Origin: Halobaculum sp. XH14
GTDB taxonomy: Archaea; Halobacteriota; Halobacteria; Halobacteriales; Haloferacaceae
Assembly: GCF_032116555.1 (NCBI RefSeq)
Contig: NZ_CP134949.1
Coordinates: 3,259,859-3,323,858, forward strand
Length of the DNA stretch: 64,000 nt
Direction: 5' to 3'
Every line of letters begins with the position of its first letter. Within the stretch, counting starts at the first letter, position 1. A model generated the notes under the pieces. That model was not told the origin of the DNA. It was given only the letters and a program-made list of their open reading frames with translations, and did not search any database. Both the position numbers and the translations under genes were made by a program. This document shows, one piece after another, positions 17,277 to 26,800 of this stretch.

Positions 17277-17582
17277 TCAGTCCGCCGTGATCCAGACGAG
17301 AAAGCCGACCGCCAGCGTCTCGACCACGTGGACCGCCATCGTGGCCCGCCACACGACCGGCGGCACGGCAGTCGCGTACCAGGCCGACAGCGTCGGGTCG
17401 ACCGCATAGTAGTACAGCGAGGTGGCATTCTCCGCGAGCAGTAACAGCCCGAACAGCACCAGTCCGAGCGGGTGTTTCGTTCGGAAGCGGACGTAGTTCC
17501 GCCCCCACACGACACAGAGCCCGGCGAGCAGCACCACGTTCAGCCCGGCGGCCGCGAGGGCGACGGTCGACCAGCCGCTCAT
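17277..17582 (-). CDS. Three-helix membrane protein
   Basis: A 101-residue protein with hydrophobic helices at about 5-25, 39-58 and 73-97, joined by the basic loop RNYVRFRTKHPLG. It resembles small haloarchaeal membrane proteins sometimes encoded with transcription regulators, but I cannot name the family with certainty. It converges with the KaiC-like operon. Function is unknown. Confidence 0.7.
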   Translation of the reverse strand: MSGWSTVALAAAGLNVVLLAGLCVVWGRNYVRFRTKHPLGLVLFGLLLLAENATSLYYYAVDPTLSAWYATAVPPVVWRATMAVHVVETLAVGFLVWITAD

Positions 17583-17919
17583 CGGGCCGCTCCCCCCCGC
17601 TGTCGCGTCGGCGATCCGGTTCGATCAGGTGTCATGGCTGTGGTGCTGCCGTCGGCCGGGGTCGTCGGTGGTGTCAGTACGGTCGTCGGATCGGTGCGGT
17701 CGGCACGGTCTGCCCGGCCGGGGGGGTCGGCACGGTCTGCATGGTCGGCCGATCGGCACGGTCTGACCGGTCCGTGCGGCCGGGACGGTGGAGTTCGCTG
17801 GCACGGTTCGATCGACGCCGGAACCCGACGGGTGCGCGGGGAGTGGCGCGGTGTGAGCCGGCGAGCGTGTCCCGGCGAGGGCCAAAGCGGGAGGCGGGGA
17901 ACGGTCGCCGACGGGCCCG
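17583..17919. other. Gene-free spacer with degenerate tandem repeats
   Basis: This 337-nt stretch encodes only low-complexity frames rich in Arg, Pro and Gly on both strands. Its centre consists of imperfect 26-27-nt repeats, listed separately. No promoter for the flanking minus-strand genes could be pinned down. Confidence 0.4.
17676..17765. repeat. Imperfect 26-27-nt tandem repeats (TCGGCACGGTCTG)
   Basis: TCGGCACGGTCTG occurs exactly three times, at 17700-17712, 17727-17739 and 17753-17765, so the period is 27 and 26 nt. Degenerate relatives (GATCGGTGCGGTCGG) lie just before. The array is G-rich on the plus strand and lies 150 nt downstream of the frameshifted ferritin-like gene. Confidence 0.55.
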
Positions 17920-18653
17920 TTACCCCTCGACGATGAACTGGCCGGCGACCTCGGTGACCTCGTCCATCATCATCGGCTCGTCCACGCCGTCGGGGAACGG
18001 CGAGCTGACGTTCAGCTCGTTCAGGAACGCCGCGTGGCGCGCCTCGACGCTGTGGATCCCGATGGCGGCCGAGAAGATGGCGTCGTTCGAGACGGTCCCG
18101 GCGGCCCCGGCGTAGGCCGCGACGCCGGTGTTCTCCAGCGCCTTGGCGACCGCGAGGAACTCCGAGGGCGTCTCGTAGCCGAAGTCGTACTCGGCCTCGC
18201 CGACGGGCTCGCCGCCCAGGTCCTCGACGGTCGCGGCGATCGCCTCGACGTGGGCCGCATCGTGTGCGCCCACCGTCTTCAGGTGCTCGGGGACGTCCAT
18301 GCGGACGGCCTCGCCGAAGTTCGAGAGCACGTCCGCCCCCATCAGTTCGTCGTCGGCGAACGTGTCGAGGCCCTCGCGGTAGAACGCGTTCTCCAGGTGT
18401 TCGAGCGCGAGCGCGTAGTTGAGGTCGGGACGTCGGGGTTCGTGGGCACGGGCGTGTCGGTCGGCTCCTCGGTGGGCGCGTCCGTCGGGGTGTCCACCGG
18501 CTCGTCGGTCGGGGACGGCGTGTCGGCCTCGCCGCCCGCACAGCCGGCCAGTCCGACCGCCGCGAGCGTGGCACCCGCGCCGACGACGCGTCGGCGCGTG
18601 AGGTCGGTCCGTCCGGTCGTCGTCGCGTCGGGAGTGGTGTCGTCCGGGGTCAT
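17920..18653 (-). pseudogene. Ferritin-like-domain lipoprotein gene with a frameshift
   Basis: The ATG at 18653 starts a Tat lipoprotein signal (TRRRVVGAG, lipobox LAGC) followed by an Asp/Thr/Pro-rich linker. At about 18425 the frame must shift by one base to continue into a ferritin-like four-helix domain (LNYALALEHLENAFYREGL, HDAAHVEAI, EARHAAFLNEL), which ends at the TAA at 17920. Glu and His residues of a possible di-iron site are present. The joined product would be about 240 residues, the normal size for this family. Because only one base separates the two frames, this is either a very recent pseudogene or a sequencing error. Confidence 0.7.
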
Positions 18654-18823
18654 GTTCCACTCACGTCGTCGGCGAAGCCACACAAGAGGAATTTCCGAGT
18701 TCCGACGGCACTGCGACCGGACTCCGTTCGGGTTGTCACCGAACGCCCTCCGAACTCTCTCCAAAATTCGTCCCCACGAGCGTCGCCGACGAACTCGCGC
18801 GCACCGACGAGCGCGCCGGCCGG

Positions 18824-19525
18824 TCAGAACTCGGTTCCCTTCCGGGCCCGCTGGCCCGCGTCGATGGGGTGCTTCTCCTTGCGCACGTTGGTGACGAGGT
18901 CGGCGTGATCAAGGAGGTACTCGGGCCGGTTGTGGCTCCCGGTCATGACGAGTTCGAGGTGGTCGGGCTTCTCCTCGACCAGCGTCACGACCTCCGCCTC
19001 GTCGACGAGGCCGTGGTCGGCGGCGTACAGGATCTCGTCGAGGACGAGCAGATGCACCCCGGCCTCCGGCTCTCCATCCGGGGGAAGCGGCTCGGTCAGG
19101 TCGGCGTCGCCGGCCGCCCGCAGGAGCTCCCGGGCGCGCTCGTAGCCGGCCCGGGCCTCGGTCCGGTGGGAGTCCTCCTCGGAGCCGTCCCGCATCCCGT
19201 GCCAGCCGTAGTGGCCGAGGTTCTCGTAGGAGAAGCCGGGCATCGCCTCGATGGCGTTGTACTCGCCGCGGACGGCCTCGACGCTGTCGGCGCCGCCCTT
19301 CATGAACTGGAGCATGTGGACCCGGTAGCCGTGACCGGCCGCGCGAAAGCCCATCCCCATGGCGGCGGTCGTCTTGCCTTTGCCGTCGCCCCACCAGGCC
19401 TGCGTCAGCCCGAACTCGGGCGGGGCGCCCGGCTCGATGGGATGAGCGCCTGGTTTCACGCCGCCGCCTGGTGTGCGTTTGCGAACCTGGTCCGGATCGG
19501 TCGGAGCGTCGTTCGTGTCGGTCAT
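18824..19525 (-). CDS. cobO: Cob(I)yrinic acid a,c-diamide adenosyltransferase
   Basis: Attaches the adenosyl group to the corrinoid cobalt in cobalamin biosynthesis or salvage (CobA/CobO/BtuR family). The 233 residues contain the P-loop GDGKGKTTAAMG (46-57), the motif VHMLQFMKGG and the Walker B-like LLVLDEILYA. The N-terminal 40 residues are a flexible extension. The ATG overlaps the cbiA stop by four bases, so this is the last gene of the cbiE-cbiA-cobO unit. Confidence 0.95.
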   Translation of the reverse strand: MTDTNDAPTDPDQVRKRTPGGGVKPGAHPIEPGAPPEFGLTQAWWGDGKGKTTAAMGMGFRAAGHGYRVHMLQFMKGGADSVEAVRGEYNAIEAMPGFSYENLGHYGWHGMRDGSEEDSHRTEARAGYERARELLRAAGDADLTEPLPPDGEPEAGVHLLVLDEILYAADHGLVDEAEVVTLVEEKPDHLELVMTGSHNRPEYLLDHADLVTNVRKEKHPIDAGQRARKGTEF

Positions 19526-20832
19526 GGTTGGTTGTCGAGTGAGTCGAGGAAGTCGTCGAACGCGCCGCTCTCGGCGTGGACGTGGCTGTACGTTCCGAGG
19601 GTCGCGTACTCGGTCACCCCGTCGTGCTCGCCGTCGATGCCGGTTCCGCGGCGGACGTCGAACGCGAACGAGGCGTCCCGCGCGACGTCGGCGCTGGAGT
19701 AGTGGAACTCGTGGCCCCGGATCCGGTCGCCGCGCGCCGCGGTGAGCGTGTCGGTCGTCGCCTCCAGCGTGACGTGGTCGAGCGCCCGGTACCGGTCGTG
19801 CATCGTGACCTCGACCGGGAGCACCCCGGCCATCCCGTGGGTGTCGCCCCCGGCCGTCGTCAGCGACTCGGCGAGCGCCATCAGGCCGCCGCACTCGCCG
19901 TACACCGGCAGGCCCTCGGCCGCCCGGTCGTGCAGCGAGCGGAGCGCCGGGCTCGCGGCGAGCGCGTCGGCGTGGAGTTCCGGGTAGCCGCCCGGCAGGT
20001 AGACGCCGTCGCAGTCGGGAAGCTCCGCGTCGGCCGTCGGGGCGAACGTCACGACCTCGGCGCGGTCGCGGAGCCGCTCGACCGTCGCTGGGTAGCTGAA
20101 CCGGAACGCGTCGTCCCGGGCGACCGCGACCCGGCGGCCGGTCCGGGACGGCGGTTCGCGGGGATCGGGCCGCGGCGGCTCCCGCGCGAGCGCGGCGAGC
20201 GCGCCGACGTCGAGGTGGGCGGCGGCGTCCGCCAGCGCGTCCTCGTCGACCGGATGTTCCGCGCCCATGTGGAGCCCGAGGTGGCGGTCCGGAATCTCCA
20301 GCCCCTCGGCCGGGGGGATCCGACCGAAGTACGCCAGCCCGTCGGGGAGCGCCTCGCGGATCCCCCGCTCGTGTCGCCCGCCGTGGGCCCGCGCCGCGAT
20401 GATCCCCGCGACGTCGACGTCTCGACCGGTCCGCTCGGCGTAGGATCGAAAGCCGAGCGCCGTCGCGGCGACGCTCTCCATCCCGGCGCTCGCGTCGACC
20501 ACGAGCACGACCGGCAGGTCGAGCGCCTCGGCCACCGTCGCCGTGCTCGACGCGTCGCCGTCGTACAGTCCCATGACGCCCTCGACGAGACACACCTCGC
20601 CGTCGCCCCGATAGTAGTTCCGGCGGGTGCCCGCGACGCCCTCCAGCCAGACGTCCAGCGTCCGGGACGGCCGCCCCGCGATGGCGGCGTGGTGGCTTGG
20701 GTCGATGAAGTCCGGCCCGGCCTTGGCGGGCTGGACCGAGTGGCCCGCGTCCTCGAACGCCCTGATGGCCGCGAGGGTCGCCACGGTCTTGCCGACGCCC
20801 GACGCGGTGCCCGCGACGACGAGCCCGTTCAT
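19522..20832 (-). CDS. cbiA: Cobyrinic acid a,c-diamide synthase
   Basis: Amidates the a and c carboxylates of cobyrinic acid using glutamine and ATP. The 436-residue protein has an N-terminal dethiobiotin-synthetase-like domain with the P-loop GTASGVGKT (8-16) and the segment KAGPDFIDPSHH, then a class I glutamine amidotransferase domain with nucleophile C314 in YGECGG and the histidine in GHEFHYS (about 373-379). Its start overlaps the cbiE stop by four bases and its stop overlaps the cobO start. Confidence 0.96.
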   Translation of the reverse strand: MNGLVVAGTASGVGKTVATLAAIRAFEDAGHSVQPAKAGPDFIDPSHHAAIAGRPSRTLDVWLEGVAGTRRNYYRGDGEVCLVEGVMGLYDGDASSTATVAEALDLPVVLVVDASAGMESVAATALGFRSYAERTGRDVDVAGIIAARAHGGRHERGIREALPDGLAYFGRIPPAEGLEIPDRHLGLHMGAEHPVDEDALADAAAHLDVGALAALAREPPRPDPREPPSRTGRRVAVARDDAFRFSYPATVERLRDRAEVVTFAPTADAELPDCDGVYLPGGYPELHADALAASPALRSLHDRAAEGLPVYGECGGLMALAESLTTAGGDTHGMAGVLPVEVTMHDRYRALDHVTLEATTDTLTAARGDRIRGHEFHYSSADVARDASFAFDVRRGTGIDGEHDGVTEYATLGTYSHVHAESGAFDDFLDSLDNQP

Positions 20833-21575
20833 CGCCGCCCCCGCACGACCACGACCGACAGGTCACAGAACGCCGAGTCGCCGTCACCGTCGGCGGTGGA
20901 GTCGGTCGCGGCCAGTTCCGCGAGCGTCGTCCGCGTACACGCCTCGTCCTCGAACGTCAGGCGCTCGTGGACGTGGACCGGGAGCGAGCCGTCGACGCCC
21001 CGGCCGACGAGCACGGACGCGATCCGCTCTGGCATGTAATCGAACGGGCGCGGGAGGAGCAGCAGGTTTCGGTCGCCCGCCTCCCGGACGAGACGGTCGA
21101 ACGCCCCGTCGAGGTCGCCCCGCGCGTGCAGGGTCACGACGGTCGAGGACTCGAACGGCGTCCGCGACCTGCTCGCGGCCACCTGGACCGACGAGACGCC
21201 GGGTGTCACCCGAACCGGTCGGTCGACCGCCCGTTCGACCTTCCCGAGGAACGCGTAGCCCGAAACGTTCGGGTCGCCCATGAGCGCGGCCGCGCCGGCC
21301 TCCCCGTCCTCGACGCGGTCGGCGAAGGCGGCAAGCCGGTCCGCCTCGGTGTCGTACGTACACGAGAGGACGTCGGCGTCGGTCAGGTGCCGGACGCGGT
21401 CGAGCACGGTCTCGAAGCCGACGAGGACGTCGGCGCTCTCGAGGATCGATCTCGCCCGGGGATGCAGGTAGGACGGGTTTCCTGGACCGATCCCGAACGC
21501 CGAAACCGGGCGCTCGGGCGACTCCTCTTCCGGTTCGGTGGCGAACTGACGGGGAGCGGGCTCCGGCGCCGTCAT
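20829..21575 (-). CDS. cbiE: Cobalt-precorrin-7 C5-methyltransferase
   Basis: A SAM-dependent tetrapyrrole methylase of the CbiE family. The 248 residues show the GIGPGNPSYLHPRA start motif (about 29-42), ALMGDPNVSGYAFLGK and RVTPGVSSVQVAA. The ATG at 21575 gives a 25-residue acidic leader; a GTG at 21587 is an alternative. It is the first gene of cbiE-cbiA-cobO and is separated from the upstream chelatase gene by about 160 nt that contain a promoter and a candidate operator (21624-21633). Confidence 0.9.
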   Translation of the reverse strand: MTAPEPAPRQFATEPEEESPERPVSAFGIGPGNPSYLHPRARSILESADVLVGFETVLDRVRHLTDADVLSCTYDTEADRLAAFADRVEDGEAGAAALMGDPNVSGYAFLGKVERAVDRPVRVTPGVSSVQVAASRSRTPFESSTVVTLHARGDLDGAFDRLVREAGDRNLLLLPRPFDYMPERIASVLVGRGVDGSLPVHVHERLTFEDEACTRTTLAELAATDSTADGDGDSAFCDLSVVVVRGRR

Positions 21576-21623
21576 CCGAGCCACCACCCGGCCGTTCGCG
21601 GGACCCGCGCCATACGGTTCAAA

Positions 21624-21648
21624 TGCGCTTGCATTAGTAAAATAAGTA
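21624..21648 (-). promoter_or_regulatory. cbiE promoter with TGCAAGCGCA motif
   Basis: On the minus strand an AT-rich TATA-like stretch (ACTTATTTTACTAA, about 21635-21648) is followed directly by TGCAAGCGCA (21633-21624), within the palindrome AATGC-AAGC-GCATT. The same TGCAAGCG core sits at the same place relative to the TATA box of cbtB. A position just downstream of the TATA box is typical of archaeal repressor sites. Confidence 0.5.
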
Positions 21649-21734
21649 TTGCGTTGGTGGACGCGACCGCCGGGCGACTAGCAGCAAGCGAGGCTCTCGG
21701 ATGCGAGTGTCGCCACCGAGTCGCCGGGGACCGT

Positions 21735-23882
21735 CTATCCCGCGGGCCGGTTCGGGCGGTCGAACACGTCCCGCACGGTCTCGGAGATTCCGGCCGACTC
21801 GAGGTCGTCGAGCCGGTGGTAGCTCGCCCCCATCCGGTCGGCGATCTCCCCGACGAGCCCCATCCGGACCGGGCCGGTTTCGGTGTCGAAACAGATCGCC
21901 GGCACCCGGTCGTCGCCGATCCGCGTCGCCCGCGCCATGGCGTCCTCGACCGGCGACGCCGACCCCCCGGGGCCGGTCGGTCGGCCGTCGGTGACGAGAA
22001 CGAGTAGCGGGGCCAGCGCGTCGTTCGTCCGCCGCTCGCGCTCGACCAGCCGGTGGCCGCGTTCGAGCCCCGCCGCCAGCGGGGTCCGGCCGCCCGTCGG
22101 CATGTCGGCCAGTTCGCGCGCCGCACGGCTCACGCTCGCGGTCGGCGAGAGCAGGGTCTCGGCCCCGTCCTCCCGAAACCCGACCAGGCTCACGGCGTCC
22201 CGGTTCTGGTAGGCGTCCTCCAGCAGCGACAGGACCGCCCCCTTGACCGCCGACATCCGCCGGTAGGCCCCCATCGATCCGCTGGCGTCGACCACGAACA
22301 CGACGAGGTTCCGGACGCGCCCCAGTCGCTCCTTCTCGCGCAGGTCTGACGCCCGGAGGGACACGGCCGTCCCCCCGTCGTCGGACGACTGCCGCGCGGC
22401 CTGGTGGGGCGCGGCCGCCCGGAGGGTCGCGTCGAGCGCGACGTCGCCCGCCTTCCCTCTGGGCCGGCGAGCGCGGTGGTACGCGCCCCGCCCGTCGTCC
22501 GCGACCGTCCGCGTCCGGCCGCCCTGTCCGGCGGGGTCGGGGAGGTCGACCCGCGCGTCCGGCTCCGGGTCCGGGGGCTCGATCCCCCCGGAGATCGGGA
22601 ACACCTCGTCGCCCGAGGACCCGTCCCCTTCGCCGTCCTCGTCCGTGCTGCTGCCGCCGGCCGCGTCGGTGTCGTCACCAGCAGCATCCCCGCCAGTGTC
22701 GGCGGTCGCCTCGTCATCGTCGGTGCCGTCTCCACCGCCGTCGTCGGGCCCGGCGGCGTCGTCGCCGCCGTCCGCCCCCCCGTCCGACGCGGAACTCGGG
22801 GGGTCGACGTCCGGGAGGTCGTCGGGAGACGGCTTGTCGGGGGAGTCCGGGGACCGTTCGTCGTCCGACTCGCCGTCGTCGGACGGGTCGGGGCCGCCGG
22901 GGGTCCGCGAGGACCGCGACCCCGCGCGGTGCCCGAGCGCGAGTTCGGCCGCGCGCTCGACGTGCTCGTCCCTGACCGTCCGCGCCCCGTCGAGCGCCGC
23001 CAGCGCGGTGGCCGTCCGGTGGGTGACGATGTCGGCCCGCAGCCCGTCGACGTCGTGGTCGAGACACAGCCCGACGATGCGGTCGAGCTGTTCGTCGCCG
23101 AGGGTCACGTCGTCGACGAGCCCCCGCGCCGTCTCGATGCGCTCGGCGTGGTCAGCCTCCCGCTCCCGCCAGTCCGCGAGCATCCGGTCCGGCTCGGCGT
23201 CGTACCGGGTCCGGCGACGGACCACGGCCTTGCGGTCCTCGGCGTCCATCCCGCGGTCCATGTCCACGGACAGCCCGAACCGGTCGAGCAGTTGCGGGCG
23301 CAGTTCGCCCTCCTCCGGGTTCATCGTCCCGACGAGGAGCACGTTCGCCGGGTGCTCGACCGAGACCCCTTCCCGCTCGACGCGGTTGGTCCCCGACGCG
23401 ACGGCGTCGAGGAGCACGTCGATCAGGTGGTCCCCGAGCAGGTTCACCTCGTCGACGTAGAGGATGCCGCGGTTCGCGCGGGCGAGCAGCCCCGGCTCGA
23501 ACGAGCGCTCCCCCTCCTTGATCGCGGTCTCGATGTCGATCGTCCCGAGCACGCGGTCCTCAGTGGCCCCGATCGGCAGGTCGACGAACGGCGTCCGGAT
23601 CTCCTCGACGAGGTCGGGGCGGTCAGCGAAGTCCCGCCCCGCGCAGCGCTCGCACTGTAACTCGGGGTCGTCGGGCGAGCAGTTGTACGGGCAGTCGGCC
23701 ACCGACCGGATCCGGGGGAGCAGGTGCGCCAGGCTGCGCACGGCCGTCGACTTCGCCGTCCCGCGGGTGCCCGAGATCAACACCCCGCCGACGTCCGGCT
23801 GGACGGCGTTACACAGCAGCGCGTCCTTCATGTCCGCCTGCCCGACGACCGCCGAGAACGGGAAGTACGTCGAGTCGGTCAT
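21735..23882 (-). CDS. ChlI/ChlD-type chelatase subunit (AAA + VWA)
   Basis: A fusion of the AAA ATPase and VWA subunits of magnesium/cobalt chelatases, 715 residues, probably working with CobN to insert cobalt. The AAA part has Walker A SGTRGTAKST (37-46), a CxxxC...CxxC cysteine cluster (about 64-82, possibly zinc-binding) and ILYVDEVNLL. A long Asp/Gly/Ser-rich acidic linker spans about residues 340-450. The VWA domain has the MIDAS motif DASGSMG (about 531) and VLVTDGRPTG. The start overlaps the cobN stop by four bases (ATGA). Confidence 0.92.
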   Translation of the reverse strand: MTDSTYFPFSAVVGQADMKDALLCNAVQPDVGGVLISGTRGTAKSTAVRSLAHLLPRIRSVADCPYNCSPDDPELQCERCAGRDFADRPDLVEEIRTPFVDLPIGATEDRVLGTIDIETAIKEGERSFEPGLLARANRGILYVDEVNLLGDHLIDVLLDAVASGTNRVEREGVSVEHPANVLLVGTMNPEEGELRPQLLDRFGLSVDMDRGMDAEDRKAVVRRRTRYDAEPDRMLADWREREADHAERIETARGLVDDVTLGDEQLDRIVGLCLDHDVDGLRADIVTHRTATALAALDGARTVRDEHVERAAELALGHRAGSRSSRTPGGPDPSDDGESDDERSPDSPDKPSPDDLPDVDPPSSASDGGADGGDDAAGPDDGGGDGTDDDEATADTGGDAAGDDTDAAGGSSTDEDGEGDGSSGDEVFPISGGIEPPDPEPDARVDLPDPAGQGGRTRTVADDGRGAYHRARRPRGKAGDVALDATLRAAAPHQAARQSSDDGGTAVSLRASDLREKERLGRVRNLVVFVVDASGSMGAYRRMSAVKGAVLSLLEDAYQNRDAVSLVGFREDGAETLLSPTASVSRAARELADMPTGGRTPLAAGLERGHRLVERERRTNDALAPLLVLVTDGRPTGPGGSASPVEDAMARATRIGDDRVPAICFDTETGPVRMGLVGEIADRMGASYHRLDDLESAGISETVRDVFDRPNRPAG

Positions 23883-26800
23883 TCGCCTCTTCCCTCCAGC
23901 ATTCCCTCGTTTTCGAGGTACAGTCGCTCCAGTTTCGCCCGCAACTCCTCGTCCGGCTCCGCCCACATGTCGCGGTCCATCGCCTCCAGCAGGCGCTCGC
24001 TCATCGACCTGATCGCCCACGGGTTGTGCTCCTCGAGGAACTCGCGGTTCTCCTCGTCCAGGAGGTACGTCTCGGAGACGTCGGCGTACATCCAGTCGTC
24101 GACGACCTCCGCCGTCGCGTCGTAGCCGAACAGGAAGTCGACGGTCGCGGCCATCTCCAGTGCGCCCTTGTAGCCGTGCTCGTGCATCGACTCCACCCAC
24201 TTGGGATTGACCACGCGGGAGCGGAACACGCGCCGGGCCTCGTCGTCGAGGTGCCGGACCTCGACGTCCTCGGGCTCGGAGCTGTCGCCGAACATCGCCG
24301 ACGGGTTCTCCCCGGTGAGCGCCCGGACGGTGGCGACCATGCCGCCATGGAACTGGAGGTAGTCGTCGGAATCGAAGACGTCGTGCTCGCGGTTGTCCTG
24401 GTTCTGGACCGCGACCTGGACGTTCGAGAGCCGCTCTTTGAACACGTCGATGGCCTCGGAGCCGTACTCGTCGTCTGTGTAGGCGTAGCCGCCCCAGTTC
24501 AGGTAGACGCCCGCGAGGTCCTCGTCCGTCTCCCAGTTGCGCTGGTTGATCGCCGGCAGGATGCCCGCGCCGTAGGTCCCCGGCTTGCTGCCGAACACGC
24601 GGTAGCGCGACCGCCGCTCGGCCTCCTCGGGGTCCATCCCCTCCGCCTCGTAGTTCGTCCGGTCGCGTTCCGCGTGTTTCCGGACGTAGTTCCGCTCGGG
24701 CGGCTCGTCCAGGTCGGCGACCGTGTTCACTGCCTCGTCGAGCAGGTCGACGACGTGCGGGAACGCGTCCCGGAAGAAGCCGCTGATGCGGACGGTGACG
24801 TCGATGCGCGGCCGCCCGAGCTCCTCGAGTGGAATCACGTTCAGCCCCTCGACGCGGCGATTCTCGTCGTTCCACACCGGTTCGACCCCGAGCAGCGAGA
24901 GGATCTCCGCGACGTCGTCGCCCTTCGTGCGCATGTTCGAGGTGCCCCAGACGACGATGCCGATGGACTCGGGGTACTCGCCCTCGTCCTCCCGGTGGGT
25001 CGCCAGCAGCGAGTCGGCGAGGTCCGTGCCGACCTCCCAGGCGTACGGCGACGGGACGGCCCGGATGTCGACCGAGTAGAAGTTCCGCCCCGTCGGCAGC
25101 AGTTCCGGCATCCCCCGCGTGGGCGCGCCGCTCGGGCCCGGCGGGACGAAGTCGCCGTCGAGCCCCCGGAGGAGGTTGTCGGTCTCGTCGGTCGTGCGCC
25201 TGATCGCCGGGAGCAGGTCGTCCTCGACGTAGGTGAGGACGTCCTGGATCGGGGAGTCCGCGTCGATGCCGAACGTCTCGCGGGCGTCCGCCGCCGAGCG
25301 GCCCTCCACGAGCGGCGAGACGAGCGCCCGGGCGAACGACTCGATGGCCTCCTCGACGTCGCCCCTCGTCCGAACCCCGTCGGCGTCGACGTGCGCGAGG
25401 AACGCCGGCCTCGACCCGTCGTACGGTTTTCCTGGATCCGCCGTCACCGCGTCGTAGTCGATGCCGTACTCGTCGGCGATCGCCCGCCGGATGCCCTGGA
25501 CGTGCTCGGTGTCGAGCCGGAGCAGCGAGGTGAGAAAGTGGACGAGCTTCTCGTCGGTCGGCGGCTCGCCGAGGACGTGGAGGCCGCCGCGGATCTGCAG
25601 GGCGCCGATCTCACAGAGGTAGCCGTCGATCTCCTCGGTGAACGCCCCGAAATCGTCCGGCTGCTCGTTGACCTGGAGGTCCTCGTCGAGGTCGTTCTCG
25701 AGGACGAGTTCCCAGATCTCGTTGCGGATCTGCGGGAGCTTCTTCGGGTCCATCTCCTCGGCCTGCTGGTACTCGTCGAGCAGCGTCTGCAGGTGGTCGA
25801 GGTCGCCGTACGTGTCCGCGGTCGTCATCGGCGGCACGAGGTGGTCGATGACGGTCGAGTGGAGCCGCCGCTTGGCCTGTGAGCCCTCGCCCGGGTCGTT
25901 CATGATGAACGGGTAGAAGACGGGCAGGTCGGGGTTGGCGACCTCCGGGTAACACGACTCCGAGAGGGCGACGGCCTTGCCGGGGAGCCACTCGAGGGTC
26001 CCGTGTTTCCCCGCGTGGACGATGGCGTCGGCGCCGAACCCGTTCGAGAGCCAGCGGTAGAAGCCGGCGTAGTGGTGGGTCGGGACGAGGTCGGGGCTGT
26101 GATACACCGCGATGGGGTTCTCGCCGAACCCCCGGGGCGGCTGGATCCCAACGAACACGTTCTCGAACCGGACGCCGGCGAGGTAGACGTGCTCGTCGTC
26201 CCGGTAGACGTCGCCCGGCGGGTCGTCCCACTCGTCCCGCATCTCCGCCCGAACCTCGTCGGGGAACGTCTCGAACCACTCCCCGTACTCGTCCTCGTGG
26301 ATCCGGCCCGGGGCCTCCCGCATCTGCTCGCGCGTGAGGAACTGCTCGTCGTACCCGCCCCGGTCGATCAGCGTCTCCATCAGGGCGTCGCCGTCCTCCG
26401 GGATCTCGCCGGTCCGGTAGCCGGCATCCCGCAACCGTTCGAGCACGTTGATGACCGACGCGGGCGTGTCCAGCCCGACGGCGTTGCCGACCCGCGCGTT
26501 GCTCGTCGGGAAGTTGGTGAGCAGGACGGCGACCTTCTTCTCCTCGTTGTCCAGCCGCCCCAGCCGCGCGTACCGGTCGGCGACGTCGACGGTCGACCCA
26601 GTCCGGTCGGGAACGGGATGCTGTCGATAGACCGGGCCCGTGACGGCGTCGTCGAGTTCGACGGGTTCACGGAACGACGAGGCGTTGCCGGTTATTCGGC
26701 CGTCGAACTCCGGCATCGCGACCTTGTTCGCCGTGTCACGCGGCGGCAGTCCCTCCTCGTTCGCCTCCCACTCCTCGACGGTCTCGGAGGAGTTCATCCC

